Shown: positions 40,031-49,415, counted from the stretch's first letter. The stretch is DNA of 64,000 nt from Streptomyces antioxidans (GCF_000968685.2 NZ_LAKD02000027.1:124001-188000); one strand, 5' to 3'. Notes: generated from the letters alone by a model not told the origin. Numbers and translations: made by a program.

Positions 40031-40663
40031 TCAGGTTTCCATGACGGTCTGCTGTTTCTTCCGCTTCCGGTAGCTGGCGGCCTTGTGCTTGTTGCCGCAC
40101 TCCGCCATCCCGCACCACCTCCGGGCCCCGGAGCGGGATACGTCCACGAAGAGACGCGTGCAATCGGGGTTCGCGCACTCCTTGGTCTTGCCGAACTGGG
40201 CCGAGCTCAACAGGTCTACGGCGTCGCGGGCCACCGCGCCAAGGACCTCGTCCACACCACCGGTCCGCGTCAGCCGCCCCGATACGTCGAGCTGATGCCT
40301 GGGCAGGGGCAGCCGGGCCGCGTCGTTCACCTCGGCGAGGGCGTCCCGGAACCCGGCACCGGAGGGATCATCTCCGGGGGGCCAGGCACGCACCAGGACG
40401 TAGATCGCCTCCCGTAGGCGGCGGACCCGCTCCAGCCCCCGGGTGTCCATGGGGCCGGGGTCGTCAAGCAGCTCCGCCTGGCGCATCCAACGGCCCATAT
40501 CGCTCGGGGAGTTCAGCAGCTCCGTACGGAGGCTGCGGCGCCAGAGCTTCGTGCCCGCCAAGTCGAGACAGAGACGACCGCTCACAAAGACGAACTCATC
40601 CACGTGACCATCCACGTGACCATATTGCCGGGTAACGCCCTGGATGTCGACGCCCGTGCCCAC
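40031..40663 (-). CDS. CGNR zinc-finger (ABATE-domain) regulator
   Basis: A 210-residue protein. GTG 40663 has AGGGAG about 8 nt upstream. The N-terminal ABATE domain opens FVFVSGRLCLDLAGTKLWRR and the C-terminal treble-clef finger is CANPDCTRLFVDVSRSGARRWCGM with CGNK in place of the usual CGNR, followed by basic KHKAASYRKRKK. It is probably a DNA-binding stress regulator. Near the start a 12-bp in-frame duplication repeats G-H-V-D. Confidence 0.88.
   Translation of the reverse strand: MGTGVDIQGVTRQYGHVDGHVDEFVFVSGRLCLDLAGTKLWRRSLRTELLNSPSDMGRWMRQAELLDDPGPMDTRGLERVRRLREAIYVLVRAWPPGDDPSGAGFRDALAEVNDAARLPLPRHQLDVSGRLTRTGGVDEVLGAVARDAVDLLSSAQFGKTKECANPDCTRLFVDVSRSGARRWCGMAECGNKHKAASYRKRKKQQTVMET
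40598..40621. repeat. 12-bp in-frame tandem duplication near the CGNR gene start
   Basis: Two exact copies of ATCCACGTGACC (40598-40609, 40610-40621). In frame, so the protein only gains four residues. Each copy contains the palindrome CACGTG. Confidence 0.93.
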
Positions 40664-40775
40664 ACGGGGCTCTCCCTGCCCCTACCAGGGCGAATGGAGA
40701 ATCGTCGTGATCGGCCCCGGCCCGCCCTCTCCGCCGGACGTCACCCGCTTGGCAGGTAACACAAGGGGCAAAGGA

Positions 40776-41921
40776 TCAAGGGCCGATGCGGCCCTTGCTG
40801 CGCATGGCGGCGCGGACGCGTTCTTCGGCGAGTCCGCGCCCGGCGATATGCGGGGTGGTGGCGCGGCGCTCGGCCTCTTCCAGAACGGTCACGGCGTTGG
40901 TGCGCAGCCGCTCGGAGATCGTCTCGAAGATGGTGGAGGTCTCGGGCCGGAATCCGGAGTAGCGGGCGTCCATGGCGAAGGCGGCGGCGACGACGCCACC
41001 GGCGTTGGCCACGAAGTCGGGCAGCAGGGAGATGCCACGTTCGGCGAGGATGGACTGTGCCCGCGGTGAGGTGGGCAGATTGGCGCCTTCCACCACCAGC
41101 TTGGCCTTGATCTGGTGGGCGGTTGTCTCGTCGATGACGTCCTGGAGGGCCGCCGGGACGAGGATGTCGCAGTCGACGGTGAGCTCCTGGCCGGATGGTA
41201 CGGCGATGCCCTGGTGGTGGCGGGTGACGAAGTCGTCGCCGTGCTCTTCCCGCGCCGCCCGCAGCGTGGGCACGTCCAGTCCGGAGGGGTTGTGGAGGGC
41301 TCCCCTGGCGGTGGAGACGGCGACGACGGTGGCGCCGAGTTCCGCGAACCGCCCGGCGGCGGCGTGGCCGACGGCTCCGAATCCCTGGATGGCGACCCGG
41401 GCGCCGCCGAGGGGCAGCCGGAGGTGCTGGGCCGCCGCGTCGGCGGCCTCGGCCACTCCGTAGCCGGTGACGCCGAGTTCGTCGTAGGCCACTCCCCCGA
41501 GGTGGCCCGGGGTGCCGACGGCGGCGCCGCGGTCGCCGAGCTCGTCCTGGACGATGGCCGCGTCGTTCTCGGTCAGGCCCATGTCCAGGCCCATGACGTA
41601 TGCGCGGGGCACCTCGTTGGACAGGGCGCGGGCGAAGGCGCGCAGGATCGCTTCCTTGTCGGGGGAGGCCGGGTCGGCGACGATTCCCGCCTTCGCGCCG
41701 CCGTAGAAGAGGTCGACTCCCGCCCACTTCCATGTCATCACGCGGGCCAGCCGGGCCACTTCGCCGACGGAGACGGTCGGGCTCATGCGGGTGCCGCCCT
41801 TGCCGATGCCGCGGGCGGTGTTGTCGATGACCAGGACGCCCTTCATGCCGGTGCGTCGGTGGGAGACGACGACGATCTTCTCGGGCCCCCAGTCGTCGAT
41901 GAGCGACAGCGCGTCAGTCAC
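40776..41921 (-). CDS. Glu/Leu/Phe/Val dehydrogenase-family enzyme
   Basis: A 381-residue amino-acid dehydrogenase. GTG 41921 with AAGGA 9 nt upstream gives VTDALSLIDDWGPEKIVVVS. The catalytic Lys-containing segment is RGIGKGGTRMSPTVSVGEVA with WKWAGVDLFYGGAKAGIV. The NAD-binding motif is VAIQGFGAVGHAAAGRFAEL and the late part has VVEGANLPTSPRAQSILAER with ISLLPDFVANAGGVV. It is closer to short glutamate dehydrogenase homologues than to true GdhA (about 450). It is divergent from a LysR regulator. A broken Val/Leu-type dehydrogenase lies at 60909-61432. Confidence 0.9.
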   Translation of the reverse strand: MTDALSLIDDWGPEKIVVVSHRRTGMKGVLVIDNTARGIGKGGTRMSPTVSVGEVARLARVMTWKWAGVDLFYGGAKAGIVADPASPDKEAILRAFARALSNEVPRAYVMGLDMGLTENDAAIVQDELGDRGAAVGTPGHLGGVAYDELGVTGYGVAEAADAAAQHLRLPLGGARVAIQGFGAVGHAAAGRFAELGATVVAVSTARGALHNPSGLDVPTLRAAREEHGDDFVTRHHQGIAVPSGQELTVDCDILVPAALQDVIDETTAHQIKAKLVVEGANLPTSPRAQSILAERGISLLPDFVANAGGVVAAAFAMDARYSGFRPETSTIFETISERLRTNAVTVLEEAERRATTPHIAGRGLAEERVRAAMRSKGRIGP

Positions 41922-42114
41922 GGTGCGGATTCCTTGTCTGCTGAGGAGAAGGGCCGGTGGTGCGCGGCACGGGCGAGGAGTGTCGGGACGCCCCACGGCC
42001 CCGCGCGGTCGTCGTCACTGCGGTAGCTCCTTTGTCCATCGGCCGGGTCCGGCCCCGTCACGGCCACCCTCCAGCGCCCCCGCCCGCCCCACAAGGCCCA
42101 GCAGCACGAAAGTA

Positions 42115-42145
42115 TTGACCTTTGAGCCATAGCGATGCTTACGCT
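42115..42145. promoter_or_regulatory. Promoter and dyad between the dehydrogenase and LysR genes
   Basis: TTGACC (42115-42120) and TACGCT (42140-42145) form a possible -35/-10 pair for the LysR gene with a long 19-bp spacer. The -10 overlaps the dyad AGCG-N7-CGCT (42131-42145), a LysR-type arrangement. Binding there could control both divergent genes. Confidence 0.4.
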
Positions 42146-42179
42146 GTGGCCCGTTCCGGACCCCGGTGGGAGGTACGCG

Positions 42180-43103
42180 TTGCTCAAGCCGCAGCACCTG
42201 CTCACCCTGAGGGCCGTCGTACGCACCGGCTCGTTCGTCGTCGCGGCCCGTGAGCGCGGGTACACCCCCTCGGCGATCTCCCAGCAGATCTCGGCCCTGG
42301 AGAAGGAGACGGGGCTGGTGCTGTTCGAGCGGGAGGCGCACGGCGTCCGGGCGACCACCGCGGCGCACCGGCTGGTCGACCTCAGCGTGCCGGTGCTGGC
42401 GGCCATGGACGACCTCGGCCATCAGGTGGACCAGCTGGCCACCGGTGCCACGGCCCGGCTGCGGCTGGGAAGCTTCCCCACCGCCAGTGTCCGGCTCGTG
42501 CCACCGGCGCTGTCGGCCCTGGCGTCGGCCCACCCGCGGGCGCAGGTCCAGCTCGAGGAGGGCGAGCCGGAGGAGCTCGTGGCCGCGCTGAACGCCGGTG
42601 ATCTGGATGTGGCGCTGGTGTACGAGTACGGGCTGAGCCCCCGGCAGTGGTCGGAAGGCCTGGCCTGCCACCAGCTGGTCCGCGAGGACCTTGTACTGCT
42701 CGGGGCCCGGGGCAGCGGTCTGAGCCCGCGCCTGGCCGGGCTCTCGCAGGCCCGCTGGATCACCAGCAGGGAGGGCACGGCCGGTGCGCTCTCGCTCGAC
42801 CGGCTGTGCGCGGCGGCCGGTTTCGAGGCCGTGGTCGCCTTTCGCAGCAACAACTACGGCGTCGTACGGGAGTTGGTGTCCGCGGGGCTCGGCGTGGCCA
42901 TCGTGCCGGGGCTCGGCCACTCGCCCGGCGATGCGGTGGAGGCGACTCGGCTGGCGCAGCGCTCGGCGTTCCGCCGGGTGATGGCCCTGCACCGCCATGA
43001 GAACAGCAATCCGCTGCTGGGCACGATGATCCGCGCGCTGCGTGGCGCGGTGCCGGCGGACGAGCCGTACGCACACGCCGCGCGGGACGGGCAGCCGGAC
43101 TAG
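42180..43103 (+). CDS. LysR-family transcriptional regulator
   Basis: A 307-residue LysR protein. TTG 42180 is chosen because GGGAGG lies 6 nt upstream and it places the winged helix at the N-terminus as usual: LLKPQHLLTLRAVVRTGSFV, then GYTPSAISQQISALEKETGL. An ATG 45 nt upstream has a poor ribosome site. The effector domain begins ARLRLGSFPTASVRLVPPAL. It is divergent from the amino-acid dehydrogenase and probably regulates it. Confidence 0.92.
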   Translation: MLKPQHLLTLRAVVRTGSFVVAARERGYTPSAISQQISALEKETGLVLFEREAHGVRATTAAHRLVDLSVPVLAAMDDLGHQVDQLATGATARLRLGSFPTASVRLVPPALSALASAHPRAQVQLEEGEPEELVAALNAGDLDVALVYEYGLSPRQWSEGLACHQLVREDLVLLGARGSGLSPRLAGLSQARWITSREGTAGALSLDRLCAAAGFEAVVAFRSNNYGVVRELVSAGLGVAIVPGLGHSPGDAVEATRLAQRSAFRRVMALHRHENSNPLLGTMIRALRGAVPADEPYAHAARDGQPD

Positions 43104-43177
43104 GTGTGCTGACCGGACGGTTGTGATCCCGCCCGGTCCCCCGGGACCGGCGCCGCCACCTGTGGTAGGCAGATCCC

Positions 43178-43930
43178 GTGCGTATCCTTCTCCCCCTGCC
43201 CGACCGGGACTTCGATGTCACCGAGGTGGCCGTGCCCTGGAAGCTGCTGACCGACCTCGGCCACGAGGTGGTGTTCGCCACCGAACACGGCGACGGGCCG
43301 CCGGCCGCCGATCCGCTGCTGCTCACCGGAGTGCTCTTCGGGCAGCTCGGCGCGGAGCCCGAGCCCAAGGAGTTCTACGAGCGGCTGACCGGCGAGGCCG
43401 CCTTCCGCCACCCCGTCGCCTGGGCGGACCTCCGGCCCGCGGCGTACGACGGGCTGATCCTGCCCGGTGGCCACGCCCCGGGGATGCGCCAGTACCTCGG
43501 CTCGGATGTGCTGCGCGAGAAGATCGGCGACTTCTGGCGACTGGAGCGCCCCGTCGGCGCCATCTGCCACGGCGTTCTCGCCCTGGCCCGCACCCTCGAC
43601 CCGGACACCGGCCGCAGCGTGCTCGCCGACCGGCGCACCACCTGTCTGCCCGCGTACATGGAGCGGACCGCCTACTACCTCACCGCCTGGCGCCGTGGCC
43701 GCTACTACCGCACCTATCCGGCCTACGTCCAGCACGAGGTCGTGGCGGCCCTGGCCGACCCCGCCCGGTTCGAACGCGGCCCCGTCGAACTGCGCCGCCG
43801 CGGCAGGGCCACCGACGACTCCGCCGCCTTCGTCGTCGAGGACGGCCGCTACCTCTCCGCCCGCTGGCCCGGCGACGCGTATCTCTTCGCCCGGCGCTTC
43901 GCCACGATGCTCACCGCCAATACCCCCTGA
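43178..43930 (+). CDS. DJ-1/PfpI-family protein
   Basis: A 250-residue class-I glutamine-amidotransferase-like protein. The nucleophile-elbow Cys is in RPVGAICHGVLALART, the conserved Glu in HEVVFATEHGDG and the loop GLILPGGHAPGM precedes the elbow. It is longer than typical PfpI (about 170-190) because of an insertion with MERTAYYLTAWRRGRYYRTY. GTG 43178 starts VRILLPLPDRDFDVTEVAVP. Function may be chaperone, glyoxalase or amidase; not resolved. Confidence 0.88.
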   Translation: MRILLPLPDRDFDVTEVAVPWKLLTDLGHEVVFATEHGDGPPAADPLLLTGVLFGQLGAEPEPKEFYERLTGEAAFRHPVAWADLRPAAYDGLILPGGHAPGMRQYLGSDVLREKIGDFWRLERPVGAICHGVLALARTLDPDTGRSVLADRRTTCLPAYMERTAYYLTAWRRGRYYRTYPAYVQHEVVAALADPARFERGPVELRRRGRATDDSAAFVVEDGRYLSARWPGDAYLFARRFATMLTANTP

Positions 43931-43990
43931 GGCCGGGACCCCTCCCGAGCCCCCGCTCTACCCTCGCGGCTGCCGAGGACGGGGGCAGAC

Positions 43991-46654
43991 ATGGAACAGA
44001 CGCTGGACGCGGCGCTGGCGCAGCTGACGATCAGGGACCGGCTGCGCTTCGGGGGGTTGAGGTTCCACCGTTCGAGCGGGGCGCTGGTCCTGCAGCTCGA
44101 AGGTGCGGAGGCCACCGTCCGCGGCTGGCCCCGGCTCTTCCACGAGCGGCACCGCGGTGTGCTGCCGGTCAACTGTCCGGATGAGCTTCCGGCGGAGGAG
44201 ACACCGGAGCAGCAGGTCGTCACCGAGCTGCTGGCCATCGCCCAGGGCTGCGGATACGACGGCCGCCCGGCCTACCGGCTGCCCATCGCCTTCCCCCGCT
44301 TCGCGGCGGCCTTCGCGGCGCTGTATGTGTGGCGCCCGGACGACGGCCAGATGCCGGCCAAGCAGAACACCAAGATCGCACGGATGGTCAAGCAGGCGAT
44401 CGCCGAGGAACGCCGCTACACCCTGCAGGAGATGAAGGAGCGGGCCGAGGCGCTGGCCCGGGACGAGCAGCTGGCCCAGCAGCTGGGCGGGCTGGTCGGG
44501 GTGGTGGTGAGGGTGGCGGACGTCTGCCGGTTCCCCCACCGCCGTACGGTGCGCTGGTACCGCAGGAAGTGGTTCCGGGGCCGGGTCGTCACCCAGCTGG
44601 AGGTCTTCCGCGAGCTGCGCGGCCAGCAGCGGAAACCGGTGGCGGACAAGCAGTTGCTGCTCGTCGAGGCGCTGCTCGCGGACATCGACGCGCATTACGG
44701 CTTCTTCCGCCGCCTCAACCGGGCGCGGCGTCCGGTCGTCCTGCTGCCGGACGTCGACCGGTCCGCCGCGCGGCGGCAGATCAGGGACCGACTGCTGACC
44801 GCCTATGACGACGGGGCGCGCGGGCTGCGGGTCCATCCCGTCGTCATCGCCACCTCCGCCCCCGGCGCCGCGCCTCCGCCGCGCGGCGGACAACCCCCCG
44901 TGGCGGCCGAGGAGATCACCGCCGCGGTGCCCGACCGGTTCCGCGCCCGGGACGAGGCGGTGGAGCGGTGGCGGCGCAGCCAGGACGTACCGCTGCCGAG
45001 CCGGGTGCTCCAGGTGCGTCTCGCCTCGCCGCCGCCGGCTCCGCTTCCCGCGCTCGGGGCGGGCCGATGGGGCCCGGCGATGTTGTCGGCGGGCACCGTG
45101 GCGCTGGTGTCCGCGGTGCTCGCCGGGCTGCTGAACTGGGCCCCGTGGGGGCGTGCGGACGGCTGTGGCGAGCGGTTGCTGATGCGGGGCGCGGACTGTG
45201 TCGGCGTCTCGGACGGGACCGGGGTGTTCATGCCCGGTCTGCGGGGCATGCGCGAGGTCTTCGCCGGGATCGAGGCGGAGAACGAGCGGATCGCGCATAC
45301 GGCGCATGCGACCGTGGCGCTGATGATTCCGATGGAGTCGGACAACCCTGCGGTGGGCAGGCAGATCCTCAGCGAGGTGCAGGGCGCCTATCTGGGACAG
45401 CTCAGGGCGAACGGCTCGGACGCCGCCCCGCCCATCCGGCTGGTTGCGGCCAACCCGGGCCGGGACTACCGGACGTGGCGGTACACGGTGGACCGGCTGG
45501 TCGACCAGGAGCCGGAGCTGCGGATGGTCGTGGGTTTCAATCTGAGCCTGGACTCCACCCAGGAGGCGATGAGCCATCTGACCAATGAGCTGAAGATCCC
45601 CGTCGTGGCAGGGCTGGTCACCTCCCAGTCCTTCGCCAACGCCGACGGTCCGGGCCCCTACCGCTATCCGGGCCTGGCCCGGGTGGTGTCCACGGCCAGG
45701 GACCAGGCCGCCGCGCTGCTGGCTTACGACCCGGGGCTGGCCCGCGCGCAGACGGCGCTGGTGGCCGACACCCGGCCGGGCGACAGCTACGACAAGTCGC
45801 TGCGGGACGCGTTCACCGGGGCCCGGGGCGGCGGTGCCGGGGCCCAGGACATGACGTTCACCTCGGAGGGGCCGGAGGCCGCGGGGGTCACCCCGAACGA
45901 GTTCGAGACCTTTGCCATGAACCTCTGCGAATCCAGGGCGCGCGTCGTCTACTTCGCGGGCCGGGCGTTCCATCTGGAGCTGTTCGTGAAGAAGCTGGCC
46001 CGCACCTACTGCGCCCGGAAGACGTCGTACACGGTCATCTCCGGCTCCGACGCGACCACCCTCGACGAACGCCTCGACGGCACGGAACGCGCCCTGCTAC
46101 GGGGCGACCCGGACGCGGGCACCCCCACCGTCAACGTCCTGTACGCGGCACCGGCACACCCCGACGCCTGGGATGTGGAGGTCGGGCGCTGGAAGAAGCG
46201 CGCGGGAAAGCGGGCGGCGGCCCCCGCAGACCTGCCGCGCCACCTGGTCGAACCGCAGCGGGCCATGGCGCAGCTGCGCGCCGCGGCCAGGTCCCATGCG
46301 GGAAGGCTGGGCACGGTGCGGTTCGACGACGGACGGGCCATCGAGACCCACGATGTGATCCTGACCGCCGCGAAGGCCCTGACGAAGGCGGCGGCCACCA
46401 CCCGGACTCCCGTCCCGTCGAAGGAGCGGATCAAGGAGGACTACGAGAATCTGAACTCCGCGTTCCGGGTCCAGGGAGCGGGCGGCTGGATCTGTCTGAC
46501 GAACGCCGGTAACCCGTACAACAAGGCGCTGGCCATCGTTCGGCTCGACCCGATGCGGGACAAGCTGAGCTTCGAGGCCCTGGCCTGGCCGAAGGGGGCA
46601 CCGGCCGCGGACGACCGGTGTGTGGTGCCGCAGAACCCCGGCCGCCCGGGATGA
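43991..46654 (+). CDS. Single-pass membrane protein: cytoplasmic helical domain plus extracytoplasmic type-1 periplasmic-binding domain
   Basis: An 887-residue protein with an unusual order. Residues 1-345 are cytoplasmic, Arg-rich and helical; RRPVVLLPDVDRSAARRQI and GLRVHPVVIATSAP resemble the Walker-B side of a P-loop ATPase, but no Walker A is visible. One membrane helix lies at about 361-384 (GPAMLSAGTVALVSAVLAGL). Residues 395-880 resemble type-1 periplasmic-binding (LivJ-like) proteins: NERIAHTAHATVALMIPMES, RMVVGFNLSLDSTQEAMSHL, KIPVVAGLVTSQSF, RVVYFAGRAFHLELFVKKLA. Gram-positive binding proteins are normally separate lipoproteins; here the binding domain is tethered to an inside domain, suggesting a receptor rather than an importer part. 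It is monocistronic. The ligand is unknown. Confidence 0.78.
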   Translation: MEQTLDAALAQLTIRDRLRFGGLRFHRSSGALVLQLEGAEATVRGWPRLFHERHRGVLPVNCPDELPAEETPEQQVVTELLAIAQGCGYDGRPAYRLPIAFPRFAAAFAALYVWRPDDGQMPAKQNTKIARMVKQAIAEERRYTLQEMKERAEALARDEQLAQQLGGLVGVVVRVADVCRFPHRRTVRWYRRKWFRGRVVTQLEVFRELRGQQRKPVADKQLLLVEALLADIDAHYGFFRRLNRARRPVVLLPDVDRSAARRQIRDRLLTAYDDGARGLRVHPVVIATSAPGAAPPPRGGQPPVAAEEITAAVPDRFRARDEAVERWRRSQDVPLPSRVLQVRLASPPPAPLPALGAGRWGPAMLSAGTVALVSAVLAGLLNWAPWGRADGCGERLLMRGADCVGVSDGTGVFMPGLRGMREVFAGIEAENERIAHTAHATVALMIPMESDNPAVGRQILSEVQGAYLGQLRANGSDAAPPIRLVAANPGRDYRTWRYTVDRLVDQEPELRMVVGFNLSLDSTQEAMSHLTNELKIPVVAGLVTSQSFANADGPGPYRYPGLARVVSTARDQAAALLAYDPGLARAQTALVADTRPGDSYDKSLRDAFTGARGGGAGAQDMTFTSEGPEAAGVTPNEFETFAMNLCESRARVVYFAGRAFHLELFVKKLARTYCARKTSYTVISGSDATTLDERLDGTERALLRGDPDAGTPTVNVLYAAPAHPDAWDVEVGRWKKRAGKRAAAPADLPRHLVEPQRAMAQLRAAARSHAGRLGTVRFDDGRAIETHDVILTAAKALTKAAATTRTPVPSKERIKEDYENLNSAFRVQGAGGWICLTNAGNPYNKALAIVRLDPMRDKLSFEALAWPKGAPAADDRCVVPQNPGRPG

Positions 46655-46683
46655 ATCCCCGCCCTGACGTCGGCAGTGGCCAA

Positions 46684-48201
46684 CTACCGCAGGGGCGCCC
46701 GCGTGCCGTGCGGCTCGGGCCCCTCGGTATCGGCCAGGTCGTCCAGGGTGTCGAGGTCCACGGACCCGCCGGGCATCACCTGGCGGGTGCGCCGGTAGCC
46801 GTAGGCGCCGTAGATGAGCAGCCCGGCGACCAGCCACGCCCCCAGCCGCACCCAGGTCTCCCACTGCAGGAACGACATCAGCCAGCCGGAGAAGAGCACA
46901 CCGAGAACGGGCACCACCGGCATCCCGGGGCATCGGAAGGAGCGCTTGAGCTGCGGCTTCCGGTAGCGCAGGATCAGTACGGACACACAGACCACCATGA
47001 AGGCCAGCAGGACTCCGATATTGGTCAGTTCCGCCACCGCGTTGATGGGCAGCGCGCCCGCGAGCACCGCGGAGACGATGCCGATGATCCAGGTGGCGCG
47101 GTGCGGCACCTTGCGCTTGGGGTGGATGGCGCCGAACCACGAGGGCATGAGTCCGTCCCGGCTGAGCGCGTACCACAGGCGCGAGGCGCCCATCATGAAG
47201 GAGAACGTCACGGTGACGATGCCGATGACCGCTCCGACGGCGATGACGTTGGCCAGCCCGTTCAGCCCCACGTCGGCGAAGGCGCTGGAGATGCCGCTGT
47301 TCGGGTTGAGCTCGCTGTAGTGCTGGACGCCGGTGAGCACGATGCACACCAGGACGTACAGCGCCATCGAGATGCCCAGCGACAGCATCATCGCCTTGGG
47401 CAGCTTCTCGCGGGCCTCCACCGACTCCTCGGCGGCGGTGCTCAGCGCGTCATAGCCGAAGACGGCGAAGAAGACGGTGGCGGCGCCGGTGAAGGCCCCG
47501 TCGAGCCCGAAGGGTGCGAACGGGGTGAGGTTTCCGCTGTCGACCTTGGTGAAGCCCACCGCGATCACCACGAGAACGATGGCGATCTTGACGATGGTCA
47601 GCACGGTCTCGACACGGGCCGAGGTGCGGGTGCCACGGGTCAGCAGCCAGGCGACGGCCAGACAGATCGCCACGGCCAGCAGGTCGATCCGGTGACCGTC
47701 GCCGGTACCGGGAGCGCCCAGCGCCCAGGTGGGCAGGTGGATGCCGACGGCGTCGAGGAGGAAGCCGAGATAGCCGGACATGCCGATGGCGACGACCGCG
47801 ACGATGGCGGTGTACTCGAGGAGGAGGTCCCACCCCACGATCCAGCCCACGACCTCCCCGAGGACCGCGGCGCAGTAGGTGTAGGAGGAGCCCGCTTTCG
47901 GCACCATCCCGGCGAACTCCGCGTAGGCGAAGGCCGCGCACAGCGACGCGGCCCCGGCGACGAGGAACGAGATCAGTACGGCGGGCCCTGCGACGTCCCT
48001 GGCGACGGCCGCCGCCAGGCTGAAGATACCGGCCCCGATGATCGCGCCGACGCCGATCATCGTCAGCTGGGTGAGCCCGAGGGTGCGCACCATGCGCTCG
48101 CCCGCGGGCCGCTCGGAGGGGAGGGTGCGCCGGAAGATCCCCTGGGGGCCTCTTCCCAGGAGGGCGGGAAGCCCGGGCTTGGGGGTGTGGTTGGGGGGCA
48201 T
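46684..48201 (-). CDS. APC-superfamily cationic amino-acid permease
   Basis: A 505-residue permease with about 12-14 helices. ATG 48201 is chosen because GGAG precedes it by 6 nt; an ATG four codons upstream lacks such a site. The helix-1 motif LTMIGVGAIIGAGIFSLAAA, the AGSSYTYCAAVLGEVVGWIVGW segment and FFAVFGYDALSTAAEESVEA place it in the CAT (lysine/arginine) branch. It stands next to a set of genes for lysine/pipecolate breakdown, so lysine or a related diamine is the likely substrate. Confidence 0.9.
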   Translation of the reverse strand: MPPNHTPKPGLPALLGRGPQGIFRRTLPSERPAGERMVRTLGLTQLTMIGVGAIIGAGIFSLAAAVARDVAGPAVLISFLVAGAASLCAAFAYAEFAGMVPKAGSSYTYCAAVLGEVVGWIVGWDLLLEYTAIVAVVAIGMSGYLGFLLDAVGIHLPTWALGAPGTGDGHRIDLLAVAICLAVAWLLTRGTRTSARVETVLTIVKIAIVLVVIAVGFTKVDSGNLTPFAPFGLDGAFTGAATVFFAVFGYDALSTAAEESVEAREKLPKAMMLSLGISMALYVLVCIVLTGVQHYSELNPNSGISSAFADVGLNGLANVIAVGAVIGIVTVTFSFMMGASRLWYALSRDGLMPSWFGAIHPKRKVPHRATWIIGIVSAVLAGALPINAVAELTNIGVLLAFMVVCVSVLILRYRKPQLKRSFRCPGMPVVPVLGVLFSGWLMSFLQWETWVRLGAWLVAGLLIYGAYGYRRTRQVMPGGSVDLDTLDDLADTEGPEPHGTRAPLR

Positions 48202-48367
48202 GGCTGGCTCCATGGCAGACAAGCGGCGGCGCGAGGGGCCACCGTACGCGGGGTGGGTCACCACTGGCCTGAAACCATCACCCAGGGCCCGCCGCACCCG
48301 AAAGACTCAGCAGCGCGACAACTTGCGCTCCTGAGGCCAAGAGATCCTGGGCCTCCTCGTGGTCTGG

Positions 48368-49366
48368 TCAGCGGGTGAGGAGCGTGTCCCCGCTTTGCTG
48401 CTGACCCCCGGGCGGCCGCCGCCCGGCCGAGGTGCGCAGGACATCCACCAGCGCGGCCACCGTCGGCCGGTGTTCGGCGAAGGAGCGGTACACCACCACG
48501 ATGTGGCGTTCCATCGTCTCCTGCAGCTCCAGGACATCGAGGCGGGAGGGGCGCAGCCGGAGCATCAGCTCCGTCACCACGCTGACTCCGACTCCGGCCT
48601 CGACCAGGGCCAGGGTGGCGGCCGTGTCCGTCACTTCGTGCAGCACCTGCGGCTCGAAACCGGCGCGGCGGCAGGCGGTGAGCACGGCACGGCCGTAGTA
48701 GCTGCCGATCGACGGCAGGATCCATCCCAGGTCCCTGGTGTCGGCGAGCGAGACCTTCGTGCGGCCGGACTTGGCGGACCTGCCGGACTGGCCCGGTCGA
48801 CCGGACCCGCCGGACCGGCCGGACATGGTCCCGGTGGGCACCGCGAGCGAGAAGCGCTCCCTGGACAGCTCCCGCACCCGCAGGGACGGATCCCTCGGGA
48901 TGGGCACATCCGGGTAGTCGAGACCCAGTGCCAGGTCCACGCTTCCGCCCGCCACCGCGTCGTACACCTCGTCCACGTCCATGTCCCGGCTGCGCACGGT
49001 CACGCCGGGGTGTCTCTCGCGCACCTGCCGCAGGGCGGGCGGCAGGATCTCGGCGGCGGCCGTGGCGAAGAGCCCGACCCGCAGCGTTCCGGAGATCTCG
49101 TTGCGGGTGCGCTCCAGCGCCTCGACGGCCTCGGCCTCCGTGGTGAGGATGCGCTCGGCGTGCAGGGCCAGGGTCGCCCCGGCGTCGGTGAGCTCCACTC
49201 TGCGTCCCACCCGTCGCAGCAGTCGCATGCCGGTGGCCTTCTCCAGCGCGGTGATCTGCTGCGAGACCCCGCCGGGGGTGTATCCCAGGGCCTCCGCGAC
49301 CGCGGTGATGGTGCCGCGTCTGGTCAGCTCCACCAGTGAACGCAGCTGTGCACTCGTCCAGTCCAT
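48368..49366 (-). CDS. LysR-family regulator of the lysine-catabolic module
   Basis: A 332-residue LysR protein. The winged helix is MDWTSAQLRSLVELTRRGTI and GYTPGGVSQQITALEKATGM. The effector domain begins SGTLRVGLFATAAAEILPPA. At residues 180-203 a Ser/Gly/Arg-rich low-complexity insert interrupts the usual strand between the two subdomains. It is divergent from the amine oxidase gene, with a dyad in between, so it most likely controls the catabolic operon. Confidence 0.92.
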   Translation of the reverse strand: MDWTSAQLRSLVELTRRGTITAVAEALGYTPGGVSQQITALEKATGMRLLRRVGRRVELTDAGATLALHAERILTTEAEAVEALERTRNEISGTLRVGLFATAAAEILPPALRQVRERHPGVTVRSRDMDVDEVYDAVAGGSVDLALGLDYPDVPIPRDPSLRVRELSRERFSLAVPTGTMSGRSGGSGRPGQSGRSAKSGRTKVSLADTRDLGWILPSIGSYYGRAVLTACRRAGFEPQVLHEVTDTAATLALVEAGVGVSVVTELMLRLRPSRLDVLELQETMERHIVVVYRSFAEHRPTVAALVDVLRTSAGRRPPGGQQQSGDTLLTR

Positions 49367-49397
49367 ATAGGGATGCTAAAAGATCAGAAGCATGGAC

Positions 49398-49415
49398 CGT
49401 TGATGGACGTCAACG
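49398..49415. promoter_or_regulatory. LysR-type dyad between regulator and catabolic operon
   Basis: CGTTGA-TGGACG-TCAACG is a perfect 6-6-6 inverted repeat containing a T...A core typical of LysR sites. It lies 32 bp upstream of the LysR start and about 125 bp from the amine oxidase start. Confidence 0.65.
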
